This document shows positions 9,244 to 18,643 of a stretch of DNA of 64,000 nucleotides, piece by piece (the first letter of the stretch is position 1; each line of letters opens with the position of its first letter). The translations under genes were made by a program, and so were the position numbers. The stretch covers positions 819,001 to 883,000 of the forward strand of contig CP102593.1 of NCBI GenBank assembly GCA_025666215.1. The letters run 5' to 3'. This DNA comes from Xanthomonas campestris pv. phormiicola. GTDB lineage: Bacteria > Pseudomonadota > Gammaproteobacteria > Xanthomonadales > Xanthomonadaceae. A model generated the notes under the pieces. It did no database searches, was not told the origin of the DNA, and was given only the letters and a program-made list of their open reading frames with translations.

Positions 9244-10389
9244 TCAACCGAAGCCGTGGGTGATCCGCGGCGAACTGGCGCCGCTGCCGCCGGCGTCGTA
9301 GTCGGCGTAGGGGTCGTGTTCGCCGCTGGAGCCCTCGGACAGGCGGAACTTCAGCGCCAGGCCGTCGCGCGAGTCGGCCGCGCGCAGCGCTTCCTCCTGC
9401 TCGATCTGGCCCTGCTTGACCATCCGGAACAGGCACTGGTCGAAGGTTTCCATGCCTTCCTCCAGCGATTCCTCCATCGCCTGCTTGATCTCGTGGACCT
9501 GGCCGCGGCGCAGCAGGTCGCGGATCATCGGCGTGTTCAGCAGCACCTCGGTGGCCGGGCGGCGGCGCTCGTTCCTGTCCTTGACCAGGCGTTGCGAGAC
9601 CACCGCGCGCAGGTTCAGCGCCAGGTTCATCAGCACGTTCTTGTGCGCGCTTTCCGGGAAGAAGTTGAGGATGCGCTCGATGGTCTGGTCGGCGTTGTTG
9701 GAGTGCAGCGTGGCCAGGCACAGGTGGCCGGTCTCGGCGAAGGCGATCGCCGCCTCCATCGTCGTCGCGTCCAGGATCTCGCCGATCAGGATCACGTCCG
9801 GCGCCTCGCGCATCGCGTTCTTCAGCGCGTTGTGGAAGGCGTGGGTGTCCAGGCCGACCTCGCGCTGGTTGACGATCGACATCTTGTGCTTGTGCAGGTA
9901 TTCGATCGGGTCCTCGATGGTGAGGATGTGCCCGGTGGTGGTGCTGTTGCGGTGGTCGATCATCGACGCCAGCGAGGTGGACTTGCCGGAGCCGGTGGAG
10001 CCGACCACCAGGACCAGCCCGCGCGGGGTCATGATCACGTCCTTCAGCACCTGCGGCAGGTGCAGCTCCTCGATGCTGGGAATCTTGCTGCGGATCGCGC
10101 GGATCACCATGCCGACCTCGCCGCGCTGCTTGAACACGTTGACCCGGAAGCGCCCGGCGTCCTGCAGCGCGATGGCCATGTTCAGCTCCAGCTCGCGCTC
10201 GAACTGCGGCACCTGGCCCTCGTCCATCAGCGAATAGGCGATCTTCTTGACCATCCCTGGCGGCAGGCCGGTGGCGCCGAGCGGGTACAGCTTGCCTTCG
10301 ATCTTGATATAGACCGGTGCTCCCGTGGTCAGGAACATGTCCGAGGCGTTCTTTTCGGTCATCAGCTTCAGGAAGTAGCCGATATCCAT
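9244..10389 (-). CDS. pilU: type IV pilus retraction ATPase PilU
   Basis: PilU is a hexameric ATPase of the PilT family that assists retraction of type IV pili at the inner membrane. The 381-residue product has an N-terminal PAS-like region (MDIGYFLKLMTEKNASDMF), Walker A GSTGSGKST, the Asp-box region ILTIEDPIEYLH, Walker B PDVILIGEI and the His-box ATLHSNNADQTIERI. The position that is usually Arg after GEI is Leu here. ATG 10389 is preferred; an in-frame TTG lies two codons upstream. No pilT is adjacent. The neighbours are an SDR gene and, divergently, the DUF4398 gene. Confidence 0.93.
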   Translation of the reverse strand: MDIGYFLKLMTEKNASDMFLTTGAPVYIKIEGKLYPLGATGLPPGMVKKIAYSLMDEGQVPQFERELELNMAIALQDAGRFRVNVFKQRGEVGMVIRAIRSKIPSIEELHLPQVLKDVIMTPRGLVLVVGSTGSGKSTSLASMIDHRNSTTTGHILTIEDPIEYLHKHKMSIVNQREVGLDTHAFHNALKNAMREAPDVILIGEILDATTMEAAIAFAETGHLCLATLHSNNADQTIERILNFFPESAHKNVLMNLALNLRAVVSQRLVKDRNERRRPATEVLLNTPMIRDLLRRGQVHEIKQAMEESLEEGMETFDQCLFRMVKQGQIEQEEALRAADSRDGLALKFRLSEGSSGEHDPYADYDAGGSGASSPRITHGFG

Positions 10390-10488
10390 GCGCAATGGTT
10401 CCCCAACAATCTGCGGCCGCCCGTTGCAAGCGCGCCACAGGCTTCCGACAATGGCCGCGCTCGACGTCTCCGCCTACGGCCCCCCTTG

Positions 10489-10881
10489 ATGAAAACTAGC
10501 TTCGCACAAATCCGTTGCCCGCAGTATGTGATGGCGTGCGCATTGGCGCTGTTTGCCTCGCCTGTCGCCTTTGCCCAGGTCGCCTCGCCGGAACTGCAGA
10601 CCGCGCAGCAGGCGGTGCAGCGCGCGATCCAGGCCGATGCCGACCAATACGCCCCGGACCTGATCGCCACCGCCCGCCAGGGCCTGGAACAGGCGCAGCA
10701 GGCGGCGCTGGACCGCCGCCAACGCAAGACCGCGCCGCAGCTGGCGCTGCGCGTGGCGGCCGATGCCGACCTGGCGCGGGTGCGCAGCGAGGAGGCGGTG
10801 GCGAACGCGCAACTCAAGCAACGCAAGGCCGAGGTGGCCGAGCTGGAGCGCAGCTTGAACACCGGGGAGGGCCGTCCATGA
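10489..10881 (+). CDS. DUF4398-type secreted helical protein
   Basis: A 130-residue protein with a Sec signal peptide (about residues 1-29, ending SPVAFAQ). The mature part is almost entirely helical and rich in Ala, Gln and charged residues (QTAQQAVQRAIQADADQYAP), as in DUF4398 proteins. It is probably periplasmic. Its stop overlaps the start of the OmpA-like gene (ATGA), so the two should be co-translated and probably act together in the envelope. No enzyme motif is seen. Confidence 0.8.
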   Translation: MKTSFAQIRCPQYVMACALALFASPVAFAQVASPELQTAQQAVQRAIQADADQYAPDLIATARQGLEQAQQAALDRRQRKTAPQLALRVAADADLARVRSEEAVANAQLKQRKAEVAELERSLNTGEGRP

Positions 10882-11774
10882 GCCGCCGCCTGGGCATGGC
10901 CGGCCGCCTGGCCGCGCTGCTGTTGCTGGTCGCGCCGCTGGCCGCGTTCGCCGCCGACGATCCGGAGCTGGCGGTCCTGAACCAGCGCTTGGTCGCGCTG
11001 CAGGCCGATCCGCTGAGCGCCGACCTGGCCGCCTACGAGCGGCTGCAGGCGCAGCAGGCGGTCGCCGCGTTCGCTGCGGCCAAGCGCAAGGAGCAGGACG
11101 AGGCGCGCTATCTCGCCGAGCGCCGCGTCGAGATCGCCGAGACCGCCATGCGCGCGGCCTTGGCGCGGCGCCAGGTCGACCAGTTGGAGAAGACCCGCAG
11201 CGACCTGCTGGTCGAGGCCAGCCGCCGCGAGGCCGCGCGCGCGCGCCAGGAAGCCGAGCGGCTGCGGGTGCAGGCGCAGATCCAGGCCGAAGAGGCCGAA
11301 AGCCTGCGCCAGGCCGCCGAGGCCGAACAGCAGGCGCGGCAGGACGCCGAGCAGGCGCTGACCAATGTGGCCGGGCAGCAGACCGCCAAGCTCAGCGCCG
11401 CGCAGCAGAAGTCGGCCAAGCTGGCGCGCGAGGAGGCCGAGCTGGTCGCCGGGGCCAAGCTGCCGGCGTCGCGCTTCGAGCCGCGCGGAGAGGTCTTCAC
11501 CGTCACCGGCAGCGCCTTCGCGGCAGGCAAGGCGGCGCTGTCGGCCGATGCCGCCGGCCAGGCCAAGGCGCTGGCGCAGTATCTGCAGATCGGCGCCAAG
11601 GGCCGGGTGCGGATCGAGGCCTACGACGCCGATGCCGGCGTGGCGCAGAAGCGTGCCGACGCGCTGCGCTATGCGCTGGTCGGCGGCGGCGTCGCCGCGA
11701 GCCGCTTGCAGGCGGTGGGCAAGAAGGCGCCGGCGACCAAGGCGCGTGCCGCCGAGGTGGTGATCGCGCCCTGA
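10878..11774 (+). CDS. OmpA-like periplasmic protein with long coiled coil
   Basis: A 298-residue protein. It has a signal peptide (about residues 1-25), a long Ala/Glu/Arg/Gln coiled coil (about 60-190) and a C-terminal region of about 90 residues that resembles a reduced OmpA peptidoglycan-binding domain (FTVTGSAFAAGKAALSADA; later QKRADALRYALVGGGVAASR). The usual Asp/Arg peptidoglycan contact pattern is only partly kept. Start and upstream stop overlap by four bases with the DUF4398 gene. The pair is likely an envelope-spanning or cell-wall-associated module; its role is unknown. Confidence 0.8.
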   Translation: MSRRLGMAGRLAALLLLVAPLAAFAADDPELAVLNQRLVALQADPLSADLAAYERLQAQQAVAAFAAAKRKEQDEARYLAERRVEIAETAMRAALARRQVDQLEKTRSDLLVEASRREAARARQEAERLRVQAQIQAEEAESLRQAAEAEQQARQDAEQALTNVAGQQTAKLSAAQQKSAKLAREEAELVAGAKLPASRFEPRGEVFTVTGSAFAAGKAALSADAAGQAKALAQYLQIGAKGRVRIEAYDADAGVAQKRADALRYALVGGGVAASRLQAVGKKAPATKARAAEVVIAP

Positions 11775-11792
11775 GCGGGGGCTGGCCGTTAC

Positions 11793-11822
11793 CGGGCCTG
11801 GAGCCCGTTTAACGCGGTTTTT
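11793..11822 (+). terminator. possible weak terminator after the OmpA-like gene
   Basis: A 5-bp stem CGGGC/GCCCG with loop ctgga is followed by a T-rich but interrupted tail ending in five Ts. The tail is 11 bases from the stem, so termination would be weak. Confidence 0.3.
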
Positions 11823-11826
11823 CTCT

Positions 11827-12090
11827 GGGCCTGAGCCGCAAGCAACTGAATGCGGAAAGCGCGCGCTGCTGCTCTTGCCGGAACTGGTGGGGAGGCGTAG
11901 GGTCGAACTCCCAGGCGACACACCGTCGTCTGGTTCCACGGAGACCCCGGGCCGATGAAGCAGTGGCACGTACCGCAGCGAGACGTTCCAAGGGCGGCAG
12001 GCCCGGGCGTTGCGGTGGAGTGGCTGGCGACCCGCGCGACTCCGCTCCCAGGCAACGCCCCGTGCCGTTCCGGCCGGGGCGTTCTTGTTT
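11827..12090 (+). ncRNA. candidate structured small RNA, 6S-like long hairpin with its own terminator
   Basis: In a 337-base gap with no gene, collinear complementary segments form one long irregular hairpin over 11827-12004: GGGCCTG/CAGGCCC, CCGC/GCGG, TGCGG/CCGCA, CTGCT/AGCAG and GGAAC/GTTCC, from outside to inside. Two small hairpins sit at the tip: GGG-tcgaact-CCC, and CGAC/GTCG around 11915-11927. A strong intrinsic terminator follows at 12055-12090. A roughly 180-nt rod with internal bulges is the 6S RNA architecture, but the neighbour is not the usual ygfA and no primary motif proves it. It could be another sRNA or a long structured 5' leader of the DUF465 gene. Confidence 0.4.
12055..12090 (+). 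terminator. strong intrinsic terminator upstream of the DUF465 gene
   Basis: The stem ACGCCCCG / CGGGGCGT carries an inner stem GCCG/CGGC with a TTC loop and is followed by TCTTGTTT. It ends 21 bases before the DUF465 start codon, so it closes an upstream transcript or attenuates the gene. Confidence 0.75.
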
Positions 12091-12111
12091 CCAGCTGAAG
12101 GAGGCTATTCC

Positions 12112-12336
12112 ATGTTCGAAGGGCAACCGCAGACCGAAATCGACGCGCTGATCAAGTCCGATCCCGAGTTCAAGCAGCTCTACCAACGCCACAAGACCCT
12201 GGACAAGAAGTGCATGGACGCCGAGCTCGGCGTGCTGCCGATCGACGATCTCACCCTGTCGCAGATGAAGCGCGAAAAGCTCGCGGCCAAGGAAAAGCTG
12301 TTGCGGCTCTACGACGAGCAACAGAAGCCTCACTGA
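12112..12336 (+). CDS. DUF465 (YdcH-like) small protein
   Basis: A 74-residue charged helical protein of the DUF465/YdcH family. It has the typical central pattern FKQLYQRHKTLDKK and the ending KREKLAAKEKLLRLYDEQQ. Such proteins form short antiparallel coiled coils; their function is not established. A good ribosome binding site (GAAGGAGG) lies just before the ATG. The gene sits between two intrinsic terminators (12055-12090 and 12427-12448), which suggests a monocistronic transcript. Confidence 0.88.
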   Translation: MFEGQPQTEIDALIKSDPEFKQLYQRHKTLDKKCMDAELGVLPIDDLTLSQMKREKLAAKEKLLRLYDEQQKPH

Positions 12337-12367
12337 TCCTGCTCTCCCACGACAAGCGTTCAATTGT

Positions 12368-12411
12368 CGCGGGCGGTGGCCGGCCTCCTCGTCGGCTTGC
12401 CACCGTCCGCG
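12368..12411. other. long inverted repeat downstream of the DUF465 gene
   Basis: Arms at 12368-12380 and 12399-12411 pair over 13 bp with one G-T wobble, around an 18-base loop (left arm starts CGCGGGCGG). No T run follows. It may protect the transcript 3' end or be an RNA structure. Confidence 0.55.
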
Positions 12412-12426
12412 TCATCTCCCTCCCCG

Positions 12427-12448
12427 AAGCCGCGATCGCGGCTTTTTT
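12427..12448 (+). terminator. intrinsic terminator between the DUF465 gene and cbs
   Basis: The palindrome AGCCGCGATCGCGGCT at 12428-12443 is followed by a run of Ts to 12448. It is a typical rho-independent terminator for the DUF465 transcript, so the cbs promoter should lie between here and about 12520. Confidence 0.85.
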
Positions 12449-12540
12449 CGTGCTGGTTCCGCGCTTTGTCTGACATTCCGGCGCATACCGCGGATAATGA
12501 CCGGTCCAGCCGCTATGACGGCGCGATGCATCCGGACGCG

Positions 12541-13911
<1,371 letters not shown>

Positions 13912-13922
13912 CGGTCCTGCAT

Positions 13923-13948
13923 GAACGGCCCGATGCATGGGGCCGTTC
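13923..13948. other. hairpin between cbs and metB
   Basis: A 9-bp inverted repeat (GAACGGCCC / GGGCCGTTC) encloses an eight-base loop. There is no T run after it, so it may be an attenuator, a processing site or a chance structure. Confidence 0.4.
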
Positions 13949-13991
13949 AGACCTCGCTGCTAGAATCACGCCCCTTCTCCGGGAACCCCTC

Positions 13992-15188
13992 ATGACGGAC
14001 CACACGTCCAAACCCAATGGCGACGGCCCTGCGCTGTCGCTGGCGACCCTGGCGATCCATGGCGGCCAGCATCCGGACCCGTCCACGGGCGCGGTGATGC
14101 CGCCGATCTATGCGACCTCCACCTACGCCCAGTCCAGCCCCGGCGAACACCAGGGCTTCGAGTACTCGCGTACCCACAATCCGACCCGTTTCGCCTACGA
14201 GCGCTGCGTGGCCGCGCTGGAAGGCGGCACCCGCGGATTCGCCTTCGCCTCGGGCATGGCCGCCACCTCCACGGTGATGGAGCTGCTGGACAGCGGCAGC
14301 CACGTGGTGGCGATGGACGACCTGTACGGCGGCAGCTACCGCCTGTTCGAGCGCGTGCGCCGCCGCAGCGCCGCCCTCGACTTCAGCTTCGTCGACCTGA
14401 CCGATCCGGCCGCATTCGAAGCGGCGATCGGGCCCAAGACCAGGATGGTATGGGTCGAGACCCCGACCAACCCGATGCTGAAGATCGTCGATATCGCCGC
14501 GATCGCCGCGATCGCGCGCAAGCATGGCCTGCTGGTGGTGGTGGACAACACCTTCGCCTCGCCGATGCTGCAGCGTCCGCTGGAACTGGGCGCCGACATC
14601 GTCGTGCACTCGGCGACCAAGTACCTCAACGGCCACTCCGACATGGTCGGCGGCATCGCTGTGGTCGGCGCCAACGCCGAGCTGGCCGAGCAACTGGCGT
14701 TCCTGCAGAACTCGGTGGGCGGCGTGCAGGGCCCGTTCGACAGCTTCCTGGCGCTGCGCGGGCTCAAGACCCTGCCGCTGCGCATGCGCGCGCATTGCGC
14801 CAATGCGCTGCAGCTGGCGCAGTGGCTGGACACCCATCCGGCGATCGACAAGGTGATCTACCCCGGCCTGGCGGCGCATCCGCAGCACGCCCTGGCGCAG
14901 CGGCAGATGTCCGGCTTCGGCGGCATCGTCTCGATCGTGCTCAAGGGCGGCTTTGACGCTGCCAAGCGTTTCTGCGAACGCACCGAACTGTTCACCCTGG
15001 CCGAATCGCTGGGCGGCGTGGAAAGCCTGGTCAACCACCCGGCAGTGATGACCCATGCCTCGGTGCCGGTGGAACGGCGCGCCAAGCTCGGCATCAGCGA
15101 TGCGCTGGTGCGGTTGAGCGTTGGGGTGGAGGATGTGGGGGATTTGCGCAGTGACTTAGGATGCGCGCTAGAGGCGGCTGGACAATGA
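13992..15188 (+). CDS. metB: cystathionine gamma-synthase / gamma-lyase family PLP enzyme (metB of the LPS-locus border)
   Basis: A Cys/Met-metabolism PLP enzyme of 398 residues. Lys210 in HSATKYLNGHSD is the PLP lysine. Other family signatures are YSRTHNPTRFAYE, ASGMAATSTVMELL and VETPTNPMLKIVDI. In Xanthomonas this gene is the classic left border of the LPS O-antigen locus, named metB there. From sequence alone, gamma-synthase and gamma-lyase cannot be told apart, and pairing with cystathionine beta-synthase would also suit a gamma-lyase. The ATG at 13992 was chosen over an open upstream extension from 13908. Base composition changes sharply just after its stop. Confidence 0.9.
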   Translation: MTDHTSKPNGDGPALSLATLAIHGGQHPDPSTGAVMPPIYATSTYAQSSPGEHQGFEYSRTHNPTRFAYERCVAALEGGTRGFAFASGMAATSTVMELLDSGSHVVAMDDLYGGSYRLFERVRRRSAALDFSFVDLTDPAAFEAAIGPKTRMVWVETPTNPMLKIVDIAAIAAIARKHGLLVVVDNTFASPMLQRPLELGADIVVHSATKYLNGHSDMVGGIAVVGANAELAEQLAFLQNSVGGVQGPFDSFLALRGLKTLPLRMRAHCANALQLAQWLDTHPAIDKVIYPGLAAHPQHALAQRQMSGFGGIVSIVLKGGFDAAKRFCERTELFTLAESLGGVESLVNHPAVMTHASVPVERRAKLGISDALVRLSVGVEDVGDLRSDLGCALEAAGQ

Positions 15189-15249
15189 CTGTACGTTTTG
15201 TCATTGGCTGGGTCAGCCCCCGGTCGTCGGAAGGCGCTGGCGGAAAATC

Positions 15250-16587
15250 GTGATTCTGCGCGACCCGATAGGGGCGTCAGGAATGATGGGGGGCATGCTG
15301 CGCATGCTGCCGCCGCGGCTTCGCACTTATCTTTCGGCTCAGCGTGCTCGTTGCTTTTCCAGTCGATTCCAATTTGCGCGTACGCCAGCGTGGCGGCTGG
15401 TGGAAGACGAGTTCGTATGGGAGCGAGGTGCGAGTCAGGCACTGCCAGGCTTCAACTTGTTTGGATACCTGCGCGGCGAGTTTGGCTTGGGTGAAGTGGC
15501 GCGCGCTTATGCTCGTGCGGCGATGCTATCGGGTATTCCGCTGTCTCTTGTCGATGTCGATCTTCAGACGCTGCATTCGCGCAAAGACCAGCGATTGCAG
15601 GCTTTTCTGGAGCAGCGACCGTTGCAGCATGCAATTGACGTGGTATTCGTCAATCCCGACAACTTCGGCAGGGCGCTGCAGCAACCCGTTCCTAGGGCTG
15701 GTGTGCGGCAGAATCTCCTGGCCTTTTGGTTCTGGGAGCTGCCGCTTGTGCCTGAGGCTTGGTCGGCCGTGATAGATGGGGTAGATGAAATCCTGGTTGC
15801 GAGCGAATACATCGCCCATGCATTTCGTCAGCGAACTGACAAACCGGTGACGAAAATCCCGTACCCATTGTTCCGGCCTCGCCCTAGCGCGTTGCGGCGA
15901 TCCGACTTCGGTCTTCCTGTCGAGCCATTCCTATTCCTTGTGTCATTCGATTTCAATTCATCGATTCAACGCAAGAATCCCGCCGCTGCGATTGCTGCAT
16001 TCCAACGGGCGTTTCCCCCTGAGCGGAAAGATGTTGCGCTGCTTGTCAAATCTAGCGGCGGCCATCTTAATGCGGCTGGCCTGGCTCATCTTGTGGCGCT
16101 CGCCAGCGAAGATTCGCGCATCTTCATCCGCGACGATGTGCTGCCGGTTGCCCATGTTCACGCGCTCCAAGCCTGCTGCGATGCCTATGTGTCGCTTCAT
16201 CGAGCCGAAGGGTTGGGTTTGGGGCTGGCCGAATGCATGAGTCTGGGCAAGCCGGTAATCGCGACGAGGTGGTCTGGCAATCTGGAATTCATGGCCGGTG
16301 ACGATGCTTTGTTGGTCGATTATCAGTTGGTCCCGGTGCCAGCTGATGCTTATCCGTTCGCTGACGGACAGCACTGGGCTGAGCCTGATATCGAACATGC
16401 CGCAGCGCTTATGCGACGTTTGGCCGATGATCGGACGGCGGCGGCGGCGCTTGGGGCCGTCGCTTCTACCCACGTACACTCCGTTCTGTCTGTGGATCGT
16501 AGCGCCGCTGTACTGGCCGAGTGCCTGCATCGGATAACGAAGAAAGATGAAGATGGGGCGTTTCCTTATCCAGGAGCTATGTGGTGA
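15250..16587 (+). CDS. GT4-family glycosyltransferase (O-antigen)
   Basis: A 445-residue GT-B glycosyltransferase. The C-terminal half carries the retaining GT4 pattern Glu-x7-Glu in HRAEGLGLGLAECMSLGKP (first Glu about residue 320), followed by PVIATRWSGNLEF. The N-terminal half has GYLRGEFGLGEVARAYARA, seen in GT4 enzymes of O-antigen loci. It probably transfers a sugar to the lipid-linked O-antigen on the cytoplasmic face. It overlaps wzm by four bases (GTGA). ATG 15250 gives the longest protein; ATG 15292 or 15295 would also keep the fold. Codon use is less GC-biased than in metB, marking the start of the island. Confidence 0.85.
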   Translation: MILRDPIGASGMMGGMLRMLPPRLRTYLSAQRARCFSSRFQFARTPAWRLVEDEFVWERGASQALPGFNLFGYLRGEFGLGEVARAYARAAMLSGIPLSLVDVDLQTLHSRKDQRLQAFLEQRPLQHAIDVVFVNPDNFGRALQQPVPRAGVRQNLLAFWFWELPLVPEAWSAVIDGVDEILVASEYIAHAFRQRTDKPVTKIPYPLFRPRPSALRRSDFGLPVEPFLFLVSFDFNSSIQRKNPAAAIAAFQRAFPPERKDVALLVKSSGGHLNAAGLAHLVALASEDSRIFIRDDVLPVAHVHALQACCDAYVSLHRAEGLGLGLAECMSLGKPVIATRWSGNLEFMAGDDALLVDYQLVPVPADAYPFADGQHWAEPDIEHAAALMRRLADDRTAAAALGAVASTHVHSVLSVDRSAAVLAECLHRITKKDEDGAFPYPGAMW

Positions 16588-17375
16588 ATATGTTGCAGTC
16601 GATTTGGGCTTACCGGTATTTTATTTTCACGTCCATAAAAAACGAGCTGAAGGCACGTTTTGTGCGTAGCAAGTTGGGCGGAGTCTGGATGATCATTCAC
16701 CCCCTGATGCAGGTGTTGATTTATGCGGTCATCCTCTCCGAGGTGTTGTCGGCAAAGCTGCAGGGTGTTACCAGCAAGTATGGATACGCGCTCTACCTGC
16801 TCGCCGGAATGCTTTTCTGGACGTTGTTCTCCGAAACGGTTGGCAAGTGCCTGACACTGTTCGTGGATAACGGGAATCTGATGCGCAAGATCGCTTTCCC
16901 GCGCATTTGCTTGCCAATCATCGCGGCAGGTACCGCCTTAGTGAACAATCTGTTGCTGGCGGTTGCGATTTTCTGTGTCTTCGCGGTTCTAGGGCACTTT
17001 CCCGGAGGTCAAATCATATGGTTGCCCGTGCTGATGCTATTGACCCTGATCTTGGCCATGGGAATTGGCATCTTTCTGGGGGTTCTCAATGTGTTCATGC
17101 GTGACATAGGGCAGGTTGTTCCGGTCGTGCTCAATGCTCTGTTCTGGCTTACGCCGATCGTTTACAATCTCAACGCTCTACCTCAGCAATTCCAAAATTG
17201 GTTCGGTCTGAATCCTCTTTATGGCCTTGTCACCAGCTATCAGGCGATCCTGGTATACGGCACTCCCCCGCTGTGGCCTGTGCTGGGGCGTCTGCTGATC
17301 GGGGCGCTAGTGGTTTCTGTGCTTGCGATGCTGGCATTCCGTCGCTCGAGCGCTGAAATGGTGGATGCACTATGA
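16584..17375 (+). CDS. wzm: O-antigen ABC transporter permease Wzm
   Basis: The membrane half of the exporter that moves finished undecaprenyl-linked O-antigen to the periplasm. The 263-residue ABC-2 type permease has about six membrane helices and a family N-terminus (IKNELKARFVRSKLGGVW) after a short amphipathic start. GTG 16584 is preferred because AGGAG lies seven bases upstream and it overlaps the previous stop; GTG 16581 and ATG 16590 are alternatives. The wzt start overlaps its stop (ATGA), so the two subunits are translationally coupled. Confidence 0.93.
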   Translation: MNMLQSIWAYRYFIFTSIKNELKARFVRSKLGGVWMIIHPLMQVLIYAVILSEVLSAKLQGVTSKYGYALYLLAGMLFWTLFSETVGKCLTLFVDNGNLMRKIAFPRICLPIIAAGTALVNNLLLAVAIFCVFAVLGHFPGGQIIWLPVLMLLTLILAMGIGIFLGVLNVFMRDIGQVVPVVLNALFWLTPIVYNLNALPQQFQNWFGLNPLYGLVTSYQAILVYGTPPLWPVLGRLLIGALVVSVLAMLAFRRSSAEMVDAL

Positions 17376-18601
17376 GTCCGCGACTTGTAGTTGAGGGGGT
17401 CGGCAAGCGTTTCGTGCGCTGGCACAGCGAGTTTCTGCGCGTCCTCTCATGGTTTGGTCTTCCATTGAAGCCGTCCGAAGAGCATTGGGTCCTGCGCGGT
17501 GTCACCTTCTCTGTCAGGCCTGGCGAGAGCGTCGGTATCGTCGGGCAGAACGGCGCTGGCAAAAGCACGCTGCTCAAGCTCATCACTGGGACATCGCGGC
17601 CAACCATCGGCAAGATCACCCAGACCGGTAGCGTTGCAGCAATTCTTGAGCTCGGTATGGGCTTCAACCCGGATCTGACAGGTCGCCAGAACGTCTTCCA
17701 TGCGGCGGGCCTGATGGGCCACTCGCAAGCAGCCATCGAGGGCGTCATCGACGAGATTGAAGACTTTGCGGAGATCGGTGACTATTTCGACGCTCCGGTG
17801 CGCACTTATTCCAGCGGCATGCAGATGCGGGTGGCGTTCAGTGTGGCAACCGCGTTCAAGCCGGATCTATTGATCGTTGACGAGGCGCTTTCCGTTGGTG
17901 ACGCTTACTTTGTCCACAAGTGCTTCGACCGTATCAGGGACTATCGCGAGAACGGCACTAGCCTTCTGTTCGTTTCCCATGATCCAGGCGCGGTGCAGGC
18001 GTTGTGTGATCGTGCGATCCTGATCGAGGGCGGCAAGGTCGTGCTGGATTCGGATCCGAAGCGGGTCATCGACTACTACAACGCGCTGATTGCGATGAAG
18101 GAGAAGGGAGTGATTGCGGTAGAGGCCGATGGTAGTGGGCCGGCCCGTGTGGAGTCGGGCACGCAAGAGGCGGTGATCGAGGATGTACAGTTGCTGGATG
18201 CGGATGGCAAGCCGACCGAGTACATCGAGTCGGGGGCGATGGTGACGCTGCGCGTTAATGTACACGTCAATGTGCCTGTGGAGCAGCTGGTCTTCGGCTA
18301 CATGCTGCGCGATCGGTTGGGGCAGGTGATCTTCGGTACAAATACGTACCATACAGAGCAAGTGCTCAGCTCCTTGGAGTCCGGCAGCAAGGTGACATAT
18401 GAGGCACGTTTCGTTGCGAATCTAGGTCCGGGGACCTATTCCGTCTCGGTGGCCTTGACGGATACGCAGGATCATCTCGGACGGAATTATCAGTGGAAGG
18501 ATACGGTGCTGGTATTCTCTGTGGCCAATGTGGATCACCCGTATTTCATTGGATGCAACTGGATGCAGCCGAGCATTACCGCTACGTTGGTAACGCGCTG
18601 A
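17372..18601 (+). CDS. wzt: O-antigen ABC transporter ATPase Wzt with C-terminal O-antigen binding domain
   Basis: A 409-residue ATPase partner of Wzm. The N-terminal ABC domain (about 1-245) has Walker A GQNGAGKST (about 60-67), signature YSSGMQMRVAF (about 145) and Walker B LLIVDEAL (about 165). The extra C-terminal domain (about 265-409) is a beta-sandwich as in the Wzt proteins that recognise the modified non-reducing end of the O-antigen before export (E. coli O8/O9a type). The methyltransferase gene just downstream could supply that end group. Confidence 0.94.
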   Translation: MSPRLVVEGVGKRFVRWHSEFLRVLSWFGLPLKPSEEHWVLRGVTFSVRPGESVGIVGQNGAGKSTLLKLITGTSRPTIGKITQTGSVAAILELGMGFNPDLTGRQNVFHAAGLMGHSQAAIEGVIDEIEDFAEIGDYFDAPVRTYSSGMQMRVAFSVATAFKPDLLIVDEALSVGDAYFVHKCFDRIRDYRENGTSLLFVSHDPGAVQALCDRAILIEGGKVVLDSDPKRVIDYYNALIAMKEKGVIAVEADGSGPARVESGTQEAVIEDVQLLDADGKPTEYIESGAMVTLRVNVHVNVPVEQLVFGYMLRDRLGQVIFGTNTYHTEQVLSSLESGSKVTYEARFVANLGPGTYSVSVALTDTQDHLGRNYQWKDTVLVFSVANVDHPYFIGCNWMQPSITATLVTR

Positions 18602-18643
18602 ATTTGATGACTGCGTTGCCAATCGTTCTTTTAGGAGTTTCCA

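Noticed and set aside
11885..11965. tRNA-like ending (GTTCGAC loop and terminal CCA) on the minus strand
   Set aside because: The T stem and acceptor stem do not pair and no anticodon arm can be drawn; the match is part of the plus-strand hairpin.
15189..15249. JUMPstart/ops element before the O-antigen genes
   Set aside because: No GGCGGTAGC-type ops core was seen upstream of the first glycosyltransferase.
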